Shown here one piece after another: positions 1-11,800 of a DNA stretch of 64,000 nucleotides. This DNA is from Heterodera schachtii (Eukaryota; Nematoda; Chromadorea; Rhabditida; Heteroderidae), in contig SIJG01000053.1 in NCBI GenBank assembly GCA_023374025.1, positions 930,001 through 994,000 on the forward strand. The letters run 5' to 3'. The position numbers were made by a program, and so were the translations under genes. Position 1 is the first letter of the stretch, and the number at the start of each line of letters is the position of its first letter. A model generated the notes under the pieces. The model saw only the letters and a list, made by a program, of their open reading frames with translations, was not told the DNA's origin and did not search any database.

Positions 1-1760
1 ACGAAACGAATGAAAGTGAAACGAATAAAACGGAGTCAGAGGAAAAGGTGGGCAATTAAACGCTAATTAATTAATGAGTGGGCAAAATGTGAAACGGCAA
101 AACAGACGGAGCGGACGACAGAGCAACCGCAACCGTCCCGAGGGGAAGAAGGCGCGGGCGGAGGAGCGGCCAACGGACCCGCGGACACCGAAATGGACAT
201 TTTGGCACCACGCGGACCACCCGCCACGGGTTTGACAGAAAGACAAAAATGGATAAATTTAAAAAAATAATTACAGATGAAACAGACAAAGAAAAAACGG
301 AAGTGCCGTTGTTACCCGCGGAGGAGAAACCGCCGACGACGGCACCGACAGAACAAACGCAAACGACGCCAAAGACAATGGAGGCGGAAGAAGAACAAAC
401 GACGCCGACGCCAACAATTACGACAATTTCAGCGGGACATGGCGTCGAAACGGTGGCGGAAGAAACTTCGGAAAATGCGCAAAAAGAGACGGAAGAGGAG
501 CAAACGCAACGAGGCAATTAGAAACGGATGAAAAGCAATTGGAAATTGAAATGGGACAATTGTACAAAAAAAAGGGGAGGGGTAATTAAATTAAGCGAAG
601 GGTCACTCAATCAGACAAAAGAAAGACACATAATTAAATTAAAAGGGTAAATTAATTAAGGGGATTTGCCCATCGATGAGACGACAACAACGAAAGCAGC
701 AGAGGAAGAGGTGAAATTTGGCGAAATTTAAATAAATTATTAATAAAATATAATATATTATTTGCCAATTTAAAATTCGTTTTCCCTTTTTCGAAGGAAA
801 CGACGCCAATTCCAACGGCAGCCGAAGAAGGCGAAAAGGGAGGGAATGAAGTGACAGAAAAAAGCATTGAGCAAACGACGGGACAAAAGGAGGACGAAAC
901 GGCGGAGAAACACGGCAAAAACAGCGGAAAATGGCAAAAAAAACGGCAATTCGCCTCCCAATTCAGAATTGGAACTCGCTCGATTGGCCAATTGTTGTCG
1001 ACGAAAAATGGACGCATTGGTGGGACGGTTGGGGCGAAATGCGGCGGCGGATGCGTATTTTGTACGATGCATTCGGCCAAATGAGTCGCCAGCAGAGGAA
1101 AATGTATTAAACAAATAAAAAGATAAAATATTTTAAATAATTAATTAATCCGATTTTAGCATTTCGACCGTTCCGCCGTCCTTCGCCAAATTCGTCAGAT
1201 GGGTCTTTTGGCCGTTGTTGAGCAGTGTCGCGCGGGATTTGCAGCCAGCTTTGTAAATAGCAGCCAAAAAAATACTTTTTCTAAAAACCTAAATCCTTTA
1301 TTCCGGGGGAGGGGGAGTGTGACAAAAACATTTTATAAAAAAGAAAAGTACAAGGAACCTTAGAAATCTGTTAATTTCCCTAATTATTTTTTTACAGCTT
1401 TTTCCATCTCACTAAATTTTCCGGCCCCCCTTTGCCGTCCAACCAAATTTCGCTGGCGGTCAATTCGGACGGTTTGGCACTTTTCGACCCGACGAGGCAA
1501 AATAAAATGGCCCGAGTTTACTTTCGCCCAAATTTCGGCTGTCACTCTTTCGAAGTGAATTTTGTGAAAATAAATATTTAAATTTAATGTAAATTTAGCT
1601 CCAAAAGTGCCGCCGGTGCTCAGAGCGTTTCTCTCCAATTGCTCAACGGCGACCGTTTCATTTTCCAATCGCCGCGTTCCGCCGAAAGCGGATTTCTTTC
1701 TCATCTTCTCACAATTTGTTCTTTTTTTTCATTTGTAAATTTGTATTATGTGAATCTCTT
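1..1760 (+). CDS. Unconventional myosin, MyTH4-FERM type, 3' part (possibly decayed)
   Basis: The gene enters from the left edge. Exon 867-1103 carries the end of the motor's lower 50 kDa region, with the near-invariant YFVRCIRPNE motif. Exon 1160 onward continues in phase with FDRSAVLRQIRQMG and the RAGF motif before the converter. Upstream, stretches near 1-48, 110-231 and 280-521 are rich in Glu, Thr and Lys. They sit where loop 2 belongs, so loop 2 seems greatly expanded. A stretch at 1398-1563 reads as a FERM F3 lobe (AVNSDGLALFD), and 1600-1730 continues it (SVSLQLLNGDRFIF). FERM tails are known from myosin classes VII, X, XII and XV. Oddity: neck, coiled coil, MyTH4 and the rest of FERM would have to fit in about 130 bp. 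I could link motor to F3 only through a weak donor near 1349, and the last FERM exon does not join in phase. Gene decay or assembly collapse is possible. Confidence 0.6.
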
Positions 1761-2035
1761 TTTTATACAATTACGGTTTTTGTTTTGTGTTTGAATACAA
1801 TTTTTACATGAATTCGTCCATGTCGCCCCCGCAAATTACTAGTGCTGTCCGAGACCAAAAATTTCCCGAGACTTTTTTCAGAAAATTTCCTTATTCGCTT
1901 AAAAATCATCGTTAAAATTTTTTTTTTTTGCTATTTCTTAACAAATTTTGTCAATTAGGTACAATAATTAATCTAAAAACGCATTTTTTTTCGCGGTTTT
2001 TGAGTCAATTTAAAAAATAAGGGAATTTTGGAGCT

Positions 2036-2061
2036 CCGGCGGTGCCGATAGGCACCGCCGG
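2036..2061. repeat. GC-rich hairpin of a dispersed family, copy 1
   Basis: An 11 bp perfect stem (CCGGCGGTGCC) encloses a GATA loop. It is followed by GAAAATTTTGAAAATTT and then TTGTTAACAGATTT. The same hairpin occurs near 45032, 45209 and 63940 in similar AT-rich surroundings. Confidence 0.75.
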
Positions 2062-2550
2062 AGAAAATTTTGAAAATTTGAGTGCAATTTGTTAACAGAT
2101 TTAGTTAAGATAGTCAAAACCTGTCATTTTTAACAGGTTCCTGTAGTTCAGGGTTTCGATATCTGAGGATTTTTCCTCATTTTGTGGTCTTTTGAGGATT
2201 TTTGTGGTAAGTGACAAAAACGCATGATTTTTTGAAAAATTAGGTATATTTGGCAAAATGTTCGAACTTTTTCTTCAAATCTTAAACAATAGGAAAAATC
2301 AAGAAAATCTTCCTGCATGCGTAGAGGGGGCCTTAAAATGTCTTCAAAAGTCATGAAAAATTGACCATTTACCAGAAAATCGGTAATTTAGCGCTAACCC
2401 AAGACGAAACGGTAACAGTAAACGGTTAAATTTACTTTGGTGTTACAGTTTTTTAACGTTTTTTTTCTGGAAATTGACTGGTACATGGACGGTAAAAAAC
2501 AAAAAAAAATGGCAATAAATCGGATAATTATAGAAAAAAATTGGCGTTCT

Positions 2551-2710
2551 GTCACATTATCTTTATTTCTCTCACTTTTACGTACTCTCTTCATTCTTAA
2601 TGATGTAAAGAACAACATTTAATTTTCTATGTGTAGCTTTTGTTCCCTATGTTAAATCTGCATTAAATTTTGCATACCGATAGAGAAAAAAATTCTACAT
2701 CAATTAGTAA
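2551..2710 (+). repeat. Dispersed repeat, copy 1
   Basis: An AT-rich block with motifs in the order CATTATCTTT, TTCTCTC, ACAACATT, TTTTGCATACCGATAG and AGAAAAAAATTCTACAT. The same order recurs at 59470-59650 (+) and, reversed, at 61740-61960. It looks like a degenerate non-coding transposon remnant. Confidence 0.5.
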
Positions 2711-4706
2711 GGAAATTTTATACAAAAATAAGGCCAACTGTTAAGATATTTTAACCAGAAGAGTAAAAATATTTTTTCAGGAATTAATGGAGTGTGTTGG
2801 CGTTTTGTTTTAAGCCAATTATTTTTTGGCAATTTTTTTTGTTTTTTACCGTCCATGGGTAACGATAAACAGTGATTTCGGCGATAAATTAACTGGTTTT
2901 AACCAGTCGCTCTCTAATTTCAAACCTTCAGCTGTTGATAGTCTGTTTTTTTTAACCAATTTTCGTTGTCAATTTAATTGTTTTTGGATTGGCACTTTCT
3001 TTGGCATTTTCCCCGTTTATTTTCCTTTGCGTTTTTCCGCCCCTTTCGCTGCTTTTTTTCTGTCTGTTAATAGTAAGTAATTTTTTATTCATCATTTTGC
3101 ATTTTTTATTCCCATTACGACTGATGCTTTGCGATCTTTGAATGGTTTATCAGTCGGAGATTCCTTTCCGCAAATTGCCAAAAAAGGCCCTTAATGCCAA
3201 TCCGAGCCAATTAATTGCCCAATGATTTTCCGTAATTACAAAAATAAACAATAAACATTGTGTATTTTCTTAAATATTCCCAATTCTCTGTCATATGTAT
3301 TACATAGTCATTATTCAAAATATTCGAATATTTCCTTTCTTTTTCCTCTTTTTCCCGTCTACTTTTTGGCTTTTCCATCGTTTTTCCCCCAAATTGTCAC
3401 CGCTAATCCGCCACAATCACTTGGATAATTACCCATTTTTGCCGCTTTTCGTCCCTATCGTTTATTTGCCATTGCCCCCCCCCCCCCCCCGCCGCAGCTC
3501 TTTTGAGTAATCCCCACAAATCATTTCGCTTTTCGTCGGCGGATGGCCAATAAACGCCCTCCCCCCCCCCTCCGGGCAAATGGCACTCTTTTGAGTAATA
3601 ATTGGCACGAAGACAAAACGAAGACACACACCACACTTTTACCGGGACTTTCAAAATAATGAAAAAAAGATTAAAACCCACGCAAAACAAACAAAAGTGT
3701 CGTCAGTTGCCTTAATTAATTTGTCCATTTCCAATGATCCGTTGGCAATATTGGCATTGGCATTCTTTCTTTCGTTTTTTTTTTCAAATTTGCATTCTTT
3801 TAATTTATTTCGGCATTCTTTGTTCATTTTTGTACTTTTCAATTCTTACAAATTCTTTCTTTTTTCTTAGTTTTTCTGCTCTTTTTTGTGTGCCAAATTT
3901 GCAATTACAAATGCCACTTTTCTTTTCTTTTGCTGCTTACTTACGTTAATGTAATATCACAATTATTTCTTTTAATACCGCTAAAAGTGATGTGAATTTC
4001 AATTGCGTGCCATTTTCAGAATCAATTTTTAATTTAGCTTTAATTTAGCATTTTAAAAGCGAAATTTTCTATTTAAATAGAGCCTTCACGAAACTTCACT
4101 ATTTATTATTCCTTTTTTGGGGAAATATTTATGCAAATATTTCCTAATTTATTTTCTTTATAAACTTAAGGATTAGGCTCTTTGTGCCTTTGGCTTGTTC
4201 GATAAATTAAATGAAATTAAATCACTTAAAAATTAAATAAAACAAAAAATAATAAATATTTCATAGAAGAATTTTTATTACCTCACTAATGAAATTTAAT
4301 TACCTGAGAAATAAAATTTTTTGGTGTTCTTCGAAATGCTTCCGTCTGTTTGTCACCCAAAGTGCCGTTCAATTGAATTGTGCCCATTCCGATTAGTGTC
4401 CCAATTAAATCAGTTCGCGTTAATGGTCACCAAAGCAGTGCGATTAGCCAACTCATTATTTTAATGGCATTTCTATCCAATATTTAAAACTCACAAATGG
4501 ACAGATATCCGTAATGAGGCGAGGGAATAACTATTCATTAACGTAAGCACTTCATTTAAATGGCCCACAATGCGTAAATCGGAAGTATTGGCATTTAACA
4601 ATGGATAAAACTATGGCAATTAACACTTTTATTTGCCTACCCATTCTTTTCCCTCCCGTTTTTTTTTTTTGCTTAAATTACACATTTTGCAGGAGATACT
4701 TTAAAA

Positions 4707-5395
4707 ATGAGTTTTCGGGGCATTTCGCCAATTTCTTCGCCACTTTCGAATTTGTCTCTGCTGCCGCTTACTTTTGTGTTCTCCGTTTGGGCCACTTGCT
4801 GCTCGTTGTCCGTCACTTCCCAACTGTTCGACACCGGCACCTTCAGATACATGCCCAAGCATAGCTTCGGCTCCCTTTACGACGGCGGACGGCCGCATTT
4901 GCCGAGGAGTGCCAGCACATTTTTTGCCAGGTAATTAACGGCGGATGGCACACAAAAAGCAACGGATTATTAAATTGAATAAACTCTTCAAAACGCAATA
5001 ATTATTTGATCATTTTCAGTCATTTCGACGACCGCACGGCCAACGGTCTGATGGATGCGATGCCGGACTATTTGCGCACCACGGGCGGCGCCACTGCGCC
5101 CCATCTGTCCGGGGTTCGGCAATTGTTCAGCACGGAATCGGCGGCACCCGCCGACGAAACGGCACAAATTGGCGGCACTGAGCTTAAAGAGAAGAACACG
5201 CGTTCCACCAATCTGCTAGAGTTTGACGACCAAAAAGGCCAATTCGCGCGGAAGAACTGCTTCTTCTCGCCCTTACAATGTTCGTTTTACTACAAAAAGC
5301 GGTCGCACCATCGGCGCAATGCCCCACTCGGAGTCATTTTGGCATCAGGAAAAGTGATCGGTTCGGAGGTACTCCGATCAAGGCCATTAATGTGA
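4707..5395 (+). CDS. Prepropeptide with allatostatin-C/somatostatin-like peptide
   Basis: There are two exons, 4707-4930 and 5020-5395, joined across a standard GT-AG intron in phase, giving about 199 residues. The N-terminus has a hydrophobic stretch (LSLLPLTFVFSVWATCC) that could be a signal peptide, although about 15 residues precede it. The C-terminal third carries RKNCFFSPLQCSFYYKKR, in which two cysteines six residues apart sit between basic cleavage sites (ARK before, KKR after). The C-x6-C ring with an aromatic at ring position 2 and a Pro in the ring resembles arthropod allatostatin C (C-Y-F-N-P-I-S-C-F). By family knowledge such peptides are cleaved from the precursor, disulfide-closed and act on somatostatin/AstC-type GPCRs. 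A 28-residue Arg-rich tail follows. The peptide family assignment is inference from one motif. Confidence 0.6.
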
Positions 5396-5864
5396 TCGGA
5401 CTCAAAATTTGCAAATGCCCAAAAAGAAAGAGAGGAAGGGCCAAAGAGAGAGAGAGAGAATCACTCAACTTTTAATCGGAATATTGTACCATAAAGGGAT
5501 AATAAACAACATTAATAATATAATAATTAATGACATTCCTATTCCATTTTATAAATTATATAATAATAATTAATGACATTCCTATTCCATTTATAAATTT
5601 ATTTTTTTAAAAGTGATTTTAACATTAGACCAATCGATGTTATTTTTGATTGTGTGTGTTTATTTGTCCACATTTATTCCTGAGAAATTGCACAGCAATT
5701 TAAAACATTAAGATTCATTTGGGAATTGGCATCTCCTTTTTTCCGTCGTTTGTCCTTCGTCATTTTACTAAAATTGGAATTTCTCTGTGCCAATTCAAAA
5801 AATGAAAAATGCCTAATTAGGTATTCCCAATTTTGATAATTGGCACTTTGTTTGGTCCGTCCGT
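5396..5864. other. Intergenic between convergent genes
   Basis: AT-rich sequence with a duplicated 45 bp block (TAATTAATGACATTCCTATT at about 5524 and 5568). It separates the 3' ends of the neuropeptide gene and the small minus-strand ORF. AATAAA-like signals are present (near 5502). I see nothing else. Confidence 0.4.
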
Positions 5865-6119
5865 TCATTTTCCCGGTGTGTAAAGGCTGCTGCTGCTGGT
5901 GCTGTGCCGTCGCGAGTACGGCCTGTAGAAGTACGTGCCGGACCTGTTGCTGTGGTACGATTTCCGCAACAGCCAACTGTACACCGAGCCATTTCTGTTG
6001 AATGCCATGTCACGAGGCGAAGCGTACATCGGCGAGTAGGAATTGTACAGCCAATAGTTGAGGAATGCTTCGTCGGTGGGCTTTAAAGGGGCGGGAGGGG
6101 CGCCGGAGGGGGCGGACAT
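5865..6119 (-). CDS. Small Tyr/Ser-rich protein, unknown (or terminal exon)
   Basis: An 84-codon frame with a compositional profile unlike random frames here. Pro/Ala-rich residues 3-13 lead into a Tyr/Asn/Ser/Arg-rich body (NYWLYNSYSPMYASP, later YFYRPYSRRHSTSSSS) that ends PGK. There is no signal peptide from this start, no transmembrane segment and no domain I recognise. An AG acceptor lies shortly upstream at about 6140, so this could be the last exon of a spliced gene. It faces the neuropeptide gene tail to tail. Confidence 0.35.
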   Translation of the reverse strand: MSAPSGAPPAPLKPTDEAFLNYWLYNSYSPMYASPRDMAFNRNGSVYSWLLRKSYHSNRSGTYFYRPYSRRHSTSSSSLYTPGK

Positions 6120-6809
6120 TGGAGAAAAGGGAGGAAAAGCTGAACAAAAAAGGGGGGGGGAAGTAAGGCAAAGGATTGGCTAAAAAGGAACAAACAAATT
6201 GGACAAATTGATATTTGGGAGGGTTAAGAAAAACGGGGAAAAATTGGTAATATTTTTCGGATGGAATTGCCAATGAAAAGTTTTACAAAGGCACGGAAAA
6301 CAGAGGAAAAGCGATGACGGAGGAGGACAAATTCGAGAAGGAAAATGAGGGAGGAAGAAAGGCATTGGAGGGAAAGAGAAGAGGGACAAATGTTCGAGAA
6401 TTGGGAAAAAATAAAATTGATTTTGTTGGAAGAGACACAACAAAAATATAACGATAATTGAAGAGAGAGAGAGGAGGGGGGGGGGGGAGAAAAAGCATTG
6501 GGGGAGGGGAGGGGAGGGGAAACAGGTGGCCAAGGAAATCGAAGCAAGCAAATGGAATGGCAAAATGGGAAATGGCAAAATCAGAAGCGAAAGAAAATGG
6601 CAAAATGGGGAAGGGAAACATGGAAAATGGAACGATACGGAATATGGTAAAAATGGGAACCGAAAAAATGGCAAAATAAGGAATAGGAAATGAATGTGAC
6701 AACATAAGAAGGGATATGGCTAATACAATTCAGAGATGTTGTTGAACATAAAATCCTTAAATATTTTTATAAAAATATTTTGTTTTCTTCAAATTGGGCT
6801 CCACGAAAA
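6120..6809. other. Intergenic, purine-rich
   Basis: The plus strand is strongly purine-biased. There is a G-run of about 12 near 6475, and GAGAG and GGAGGGGAGGGG repeats follow. Long open frames on both strands follow from this bias and contain no recognisable protein. Confidence 0.5.
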
Positions 6810-7760
6810 GCCCCTTTGGTAAATGTTTATCTGAGCTCCCAGATTCAAAAACACTCAAAACCACTTTTATAGGGTTTCTTATGCGCTGAAAACGATAGAA
6901 CAATCAAAATTTTGGCGCGCTCTCAACTTTAAGCCGGTTTTTGAACCGGTTTAAAACTCGAAAAATTGAGTGAAACTGGGGCCTCCTGACCCTTTAAACG
7001 GTCAAATTCGCACAAATTTGGTATCATTCGAAAGCTCTTGACGAGCTAAGTCTATAAATCAAGGAATGAAGTCGTGCCGATGCCATCGGAGCACTGGGAC
7101 AACTGAGTCCCAGTGAAAATGGACACTTCAGTAACGAAAAATAATAAACGGGAAATATGTAACAATTTAAAAGCAAAATTCGCAAAAGGGAGCATGCGAA
7201 GACGGAGCAAGTAGTGGGGCGAGACGGAGGGCGGAGGAAAAAGTCTGACGAGCGCCACAGGCGGTTGACTGCGGGGGCCCGAAGGGCCCCGCCAATCAGT
7301 CAACCGCCTGCGGATCGCGCGGACTTCTTCCGTAGCACGTAGTCTCGCCCCACCTACTGGCCGCCGTAGTCGAGTGTGCGGCGGTTTTTTAGCGCAATAA
7401 GCAAAAAAAAAAATTTTTTTAATTTGTAGTTGCGCCAAATTTTCATTGATTTTGAACAGGTTCAAAAACCTATCATTGTCTGATGGCGTCCGTTCAATTC
7501 CATTCCCTGAATTTTAGACTAAGCTCGTCAAGAGCTTTCGAATGATACCAAATTTGCCTGGGTTTGACACTTTTAAAAGGTCAGGAGGCCTCCTTTTTCC
7601 TCAATTTTTCGAGTTTTAAACCGGTTCAAAAACCGGCTTAAAGTTGAGAGCGCGCCAAAATTTTGATTGTTCTATTGTTTTCAGCGCATAAGAAAACCTA
7701 TAAAAGTGGTTTTGGGTGTTTTTGAATCTGGGAGCTCAGATAAACATTTTCCGCCCCTTT
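6810..7760. mobile_element. Fold-back MITE, 8 bp TSD, long inverted arms
   Basis: The element occupies 6818-7752 and is flanked by perfect GCCCCTTT duplications (6810-6817 and 7753-7760). Its ends read GGTAAATGTTTATCTGAGC and, inverted, GGAAAATGTTTATCTGAGC. The arms pair over roughly 260 bp (6818 to about 7085, and about 7480 to 7752), including CCGGTTTTTGAACCGG and ATCATTCGAAAGCTC. A second GC-rich hairpin, CAGGCGGTTGACTG with its complement around CGGGGGCCCG, sits in the centre (7255-7315). There is no transposase frame, so it is non-autonomous. Confidence 0.85.
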
Positions 7761-8898
7761 CTCTGACTCATCCTCGAAATAGTCGGTCATCTTAAGCGAT
7801 TATACTAATTGTTAGAATCAAAGACCAAAGGCACAAGACATTGATTTTGCCGAAAGCAAAAAGAAAGCGAATTATTTTGGCATTCTTTTAAATAAAAATT
7901 GGGCGAAGAAACTGTGAATGATTGGCATGTTAGGGAGATGACAAAAAGGCGAAAATCCATGCAGAATTTGAAGACGATTGACGACGGGGGGCGGACGGAG
8001 GTGAGGCGAAACTGACCCATCCGCGGCCTGTCATTTCATCCAATTAATTCATTCTTTCATTCATCACTTTGGCATTCGCTGTGCCCTTTCATCCGCCCAA
8101 ATCTTTTGATTTGGAGGAGCAAAAAACGGATTAATTTTTGAACTTATTAGGAAATTAATCAGAAAGGGTAGGGCATTAACCATTCTCACATTTATGATCA
8201 AATTAGGCCCCCTTTATTACTTTTCCATTTTAAATTTTTATTTTTTTTCCCATATTTTTGGTTTTCCGTTGTTTTTCTTCGTTTTGTTTCTCCGCTTCCA
8301 ATTTCTTTCCTCCTCCTCTTCTTCTTCTGCTGTTGTTCCCCCATCAACAGCAGTGCGTCCAACAACTTTTCCCACTTTATTACCTTTCCGAGTTGTGTTG
8401 GGCATCGACGGAACAATCGTCCGATCCCTCCCAAATTCCCACCCACAGCCCCCGCCCTTTCCCCCCTTTTTATGGGCACTTTGCCTTTGCCCCTCCGGCG
8501 ACGGCCTCCCCTTTCAATTCTTTTCTTCCCTCGCCCTTTCTCTTCCATTTCCTCCTTTTATTCCTTCTCTTTCTCTTCCTTTTCCTTCTCCAATCTCTTC
8601 GTCCCATTTGCTTCGTTCTGTCGAATTGTCCTTTTCCAAGTGACTGATCAGTGATCATTTGTCCTTTTCCAACAATCGCTTAATATTTCAGCGGATGGCT
8701 AACTTTTAAAACTCCTTTTAATCACCATTTTTTTATTCCAAATTCTGCCATTGCTTTGCTTTCTTTTCAAAAATTAATTTTTTCCATTTTTTCTCCAATT
8801 TATTCGCCCTGCTGAATTATTACGGCCTCAATTTTTAATATTTCGCCTTCTGTTTCGATTTAATTTGGCCACTTTCAGTCCCTTTTTGCTTCTTCGAA
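7761..8898. other. Intergenic upstream of the Wnt gene
   Basis: AT-rich with a pyrimidine-rich stretch (8270-8640) that opens artefactual frames on both strands. It contains the presumed promoter and 5' UTR of the Wnt gene. I cannot point to a specific element. Confidence 0.4.
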
Positions 8899-11800
8899 AT
8901 GCCACACTTTTCGCTGTTCGCCGCCATTTCCGTGCGGTACTCTCAAAGTCAGCGACCAATCGCCACCACAAACCGCAGCAGAAGCAGCAGCAAATTGGTC
9001 TTGCTTCAGCTTCTCATTCTGTTGGCTAACAACGCTCTCCCCGCTGTTTCTTCGTGGTAAGCCAAAAAATAAATAAAATAAAGTTAAACAGCGAATTGAG
9101 ACAATTAATTGCCTAATTAGGCATTTCTAATTAATTGTTCAAATAAAGCAAAGATAAACATATATTTTTTTGGTAAATTCTGCAACAATAAACATTTTAA
9201 AAATATTTAGCAAAAACATTCCAAAGCAATAACTGAAGGGTCATTCCCCCCCTCCCTTTTTTGCTCGGCTTTCTCTCAATTTCCGATTTGACCCCATAAA
9301 ATTGCACTTTCGCCTTTCCCATGCCTTCACTTTGATGGTTTTGGCTGTTCTCTTTTTTGGTGCCCCTCCAAAATGTTCTTTTTTCTCTCTTCCCTCCGAC
9401 CATAAAATATTCCTCCCAAAATGCCAAAATTTACAATCCTTCGCCCCCCCCCCCCTCTCCCCCTCGCCCCTTTTTCTTATGCCGTCGTCTAAGTTTTTTA
9501 TTCCTATAATTCCATATTTTAATAAACATTCAAATTGTTATTTTATTTTTAAAATTATCTCTCTAACAATTCAACTTTTATTTTTGTCTAAATTAATTCA
9601 TTAACTTTTTTAAATTAATCCGCGCATTTGCCATTAAACATTTTTTTCTCTTTTGGGACTAAAATACCGCAAATTATGCGTTTGTTTTGAATGAAAAGTG
9701 CGTAAAGAACATGCAATCACAGCGGGGAAGCAGCAGCCGGTCGAAGACGACGACACTTTGGAATAATTTATATTTATGGGAATTGGGGGGACGGAATTAT
9801 GGGCATGACAAATTGGACGGGGGGGGGAGGGAAAGGTGCGCATGAAAAAGAAAATTGGAAAAAGCAAAAAATTAATTTAAAAAGGGAAAACAATTTAAAA
9901 TACTAAAAATAAAAGGGATGATCACAATGCTAATTAATTTTAAGAAGCTTAAAACACTGCCTAATCACATAACATAAAATGGTAATTGTTGTGTTGCGTT
10001 TTTGCCCATTTCAATTAATTCCAATTTCGTTTTTATTATTATTGTGTAATTAAGGCTAATGGCCGCTCAATTAGCCTCGGCTCTGTCCTCGCCCGACTAT
10101 TACAATTGCCAAATGCAGCCGGGATTGACACGGCGCCAACGCGACATTTGCGTCCGCCATCCGTCCGCCATGCGATCAATTAGCGGTACGGTAACACAGT
10201 AGGAGCGAATCGAATTTTCTACGTATCCGTCCCATTGTCAGATGGCTTACGAGCGGCGATTGACGAATGCCACGCCCAATTTGAAAGGGTAATTAATTAT
10301 TAATTAATCCTTTTCAGTAAAAATTATAAATGTGAACTTTTAATTAAAGGAACGATGGAATTGCTCCGCCACTTTTAACGTCGGAGTCCCCTCGGAAGAA
10401 GGTGCGAAATACCAATTGTAAAAGCTCTTAAAATTCCGTTTTCGCTTTTAGATTCTACGCCTGAAACAGCTTACGTTTTCGCCATTTCTTCGGCCGGTGC
10501 TTCGGCCGCCGTGGCGAGGGCATGCGCCCGAGGGGAAATCCCCGAGTGTGGCTGTGGGGGAGGGGAACAAACGGTGGGAGGGGGGGGGGGGGGGGGGGGA
10601 GGGGTACTCGGGTTGGAAAAAAAAATTATTATTATTTAAAAGGGGCATTTTCATAATATTGAGCATTTATTTACCAGGTGATCAATTCTCCAGACGTTGA
10701 AGGCCTTTCCGCAGCGGACCCTCAGCAGGCATTTAATAATTAATTAATTAATTAATAACGCTAATTAATTATAATTGAACACATATTTGTTAAGTTCATT
10801 TGGGCCGGTTGTTCTGACAACATTCGCTTTGGGAATCAAGTGAACCGAGGATTTTTCATTCTGTTAAAAATTCCACTGTTTTTTTAGTTTACGCGTAAAT
10901 TTATTGACACTGCCGAAAAAAAGCGGAGCGATGCGCGGTAAAACTTAAAAATATTTCAAATGCAAAATTTTTTAAAATTATTTGGCCATTTGGCCAATGA
11001 CATTCGCTGTCACCAAACAGAACAAAGTTTGAAGAAAGAATGAATCGAATGAAAGGGATGAGAATGACCTTTCACACGCCATCTCCCATTTTTGTTTGTC
11101 GACGATTATTCTTTCATTCATTCGACCAAAAATGGGGATAAATCAAACAAATTGGGGACATTTATGAAAAACGGAAAAAAGGGGGGGGGGATACTATGAT
11201 AAAAAACGAATGGAGATACTGTAGGAAATGATACAAAATGGGGAGAATTATGTACATAAACGAGAGGATTATTCTTATACAGGCACGAAGCGGGGAGTAC
11301 TGTAAAAATGGGAGGGGATGAGATACTGTACAAAAAAAAATAATGAATTAGCAATTAGCAAGGATCAATTAAAATTTAATTTTATTTACTTTTAGCTCAT
11401 TGATGAACCTGCACAATAATCGCGTGGGACGGCGCCTTTTGGCCACAAATATGCGCAAAAAATGCAAATGCCACGGCGTCAGCGGGTTTGAGGAATGTTT
11501 ATTACTTTAATGATGCTAATTGAGTAATTTAGTTCGTGTGTGACAAAAACCTGTTGGAAAACGGTGCCGACAATGGAAGAATTTTCGGCACTTTTGAAAC
11601 AGAAATACACAAATGCCAAACAAGTAAAAAAAAGAGAAAGAAATTGGGAATGATGGAGTTGCCATGGGGGGGGGGATTAAGCCTGGGATTGTTTCGCATT
11701 TTAAAATGCCATCCCAATTTAATCGACTCAATCATTCACCCCCCCCCCCTTTTCATTCACTTTCGGCATTTGTTCTTCCCCAATTGTGCCACCATTTTCG

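Larger units (their letters stand above)
1761..4706. other. Intergenic, AT-rich, with repeat fragments
   Basis: I see no convincing gene. The stretch holds a GC-rich hairpin at 2036-2061, a dispersed repeat copy near 2551-2710, and a 30 bp inverted repeat pair around an ACCGTCCATG core (about 2485-2515 and 2828-2860). Two poly-C tracts lie near 3475 and 3562, each followed by a copy of CTCTTTTGAGTAAT. Open frames here are low-complexity and have no plausible splice partners. Confidence 0.5.

Noticed and set aside
6180..6705. Overlapping Phe/Pro/Ser-rich minus frames of 100-160 codons
   Set aside because: They are caused by the purine-rich plus strand; three frames are open at once and none has a family motif.
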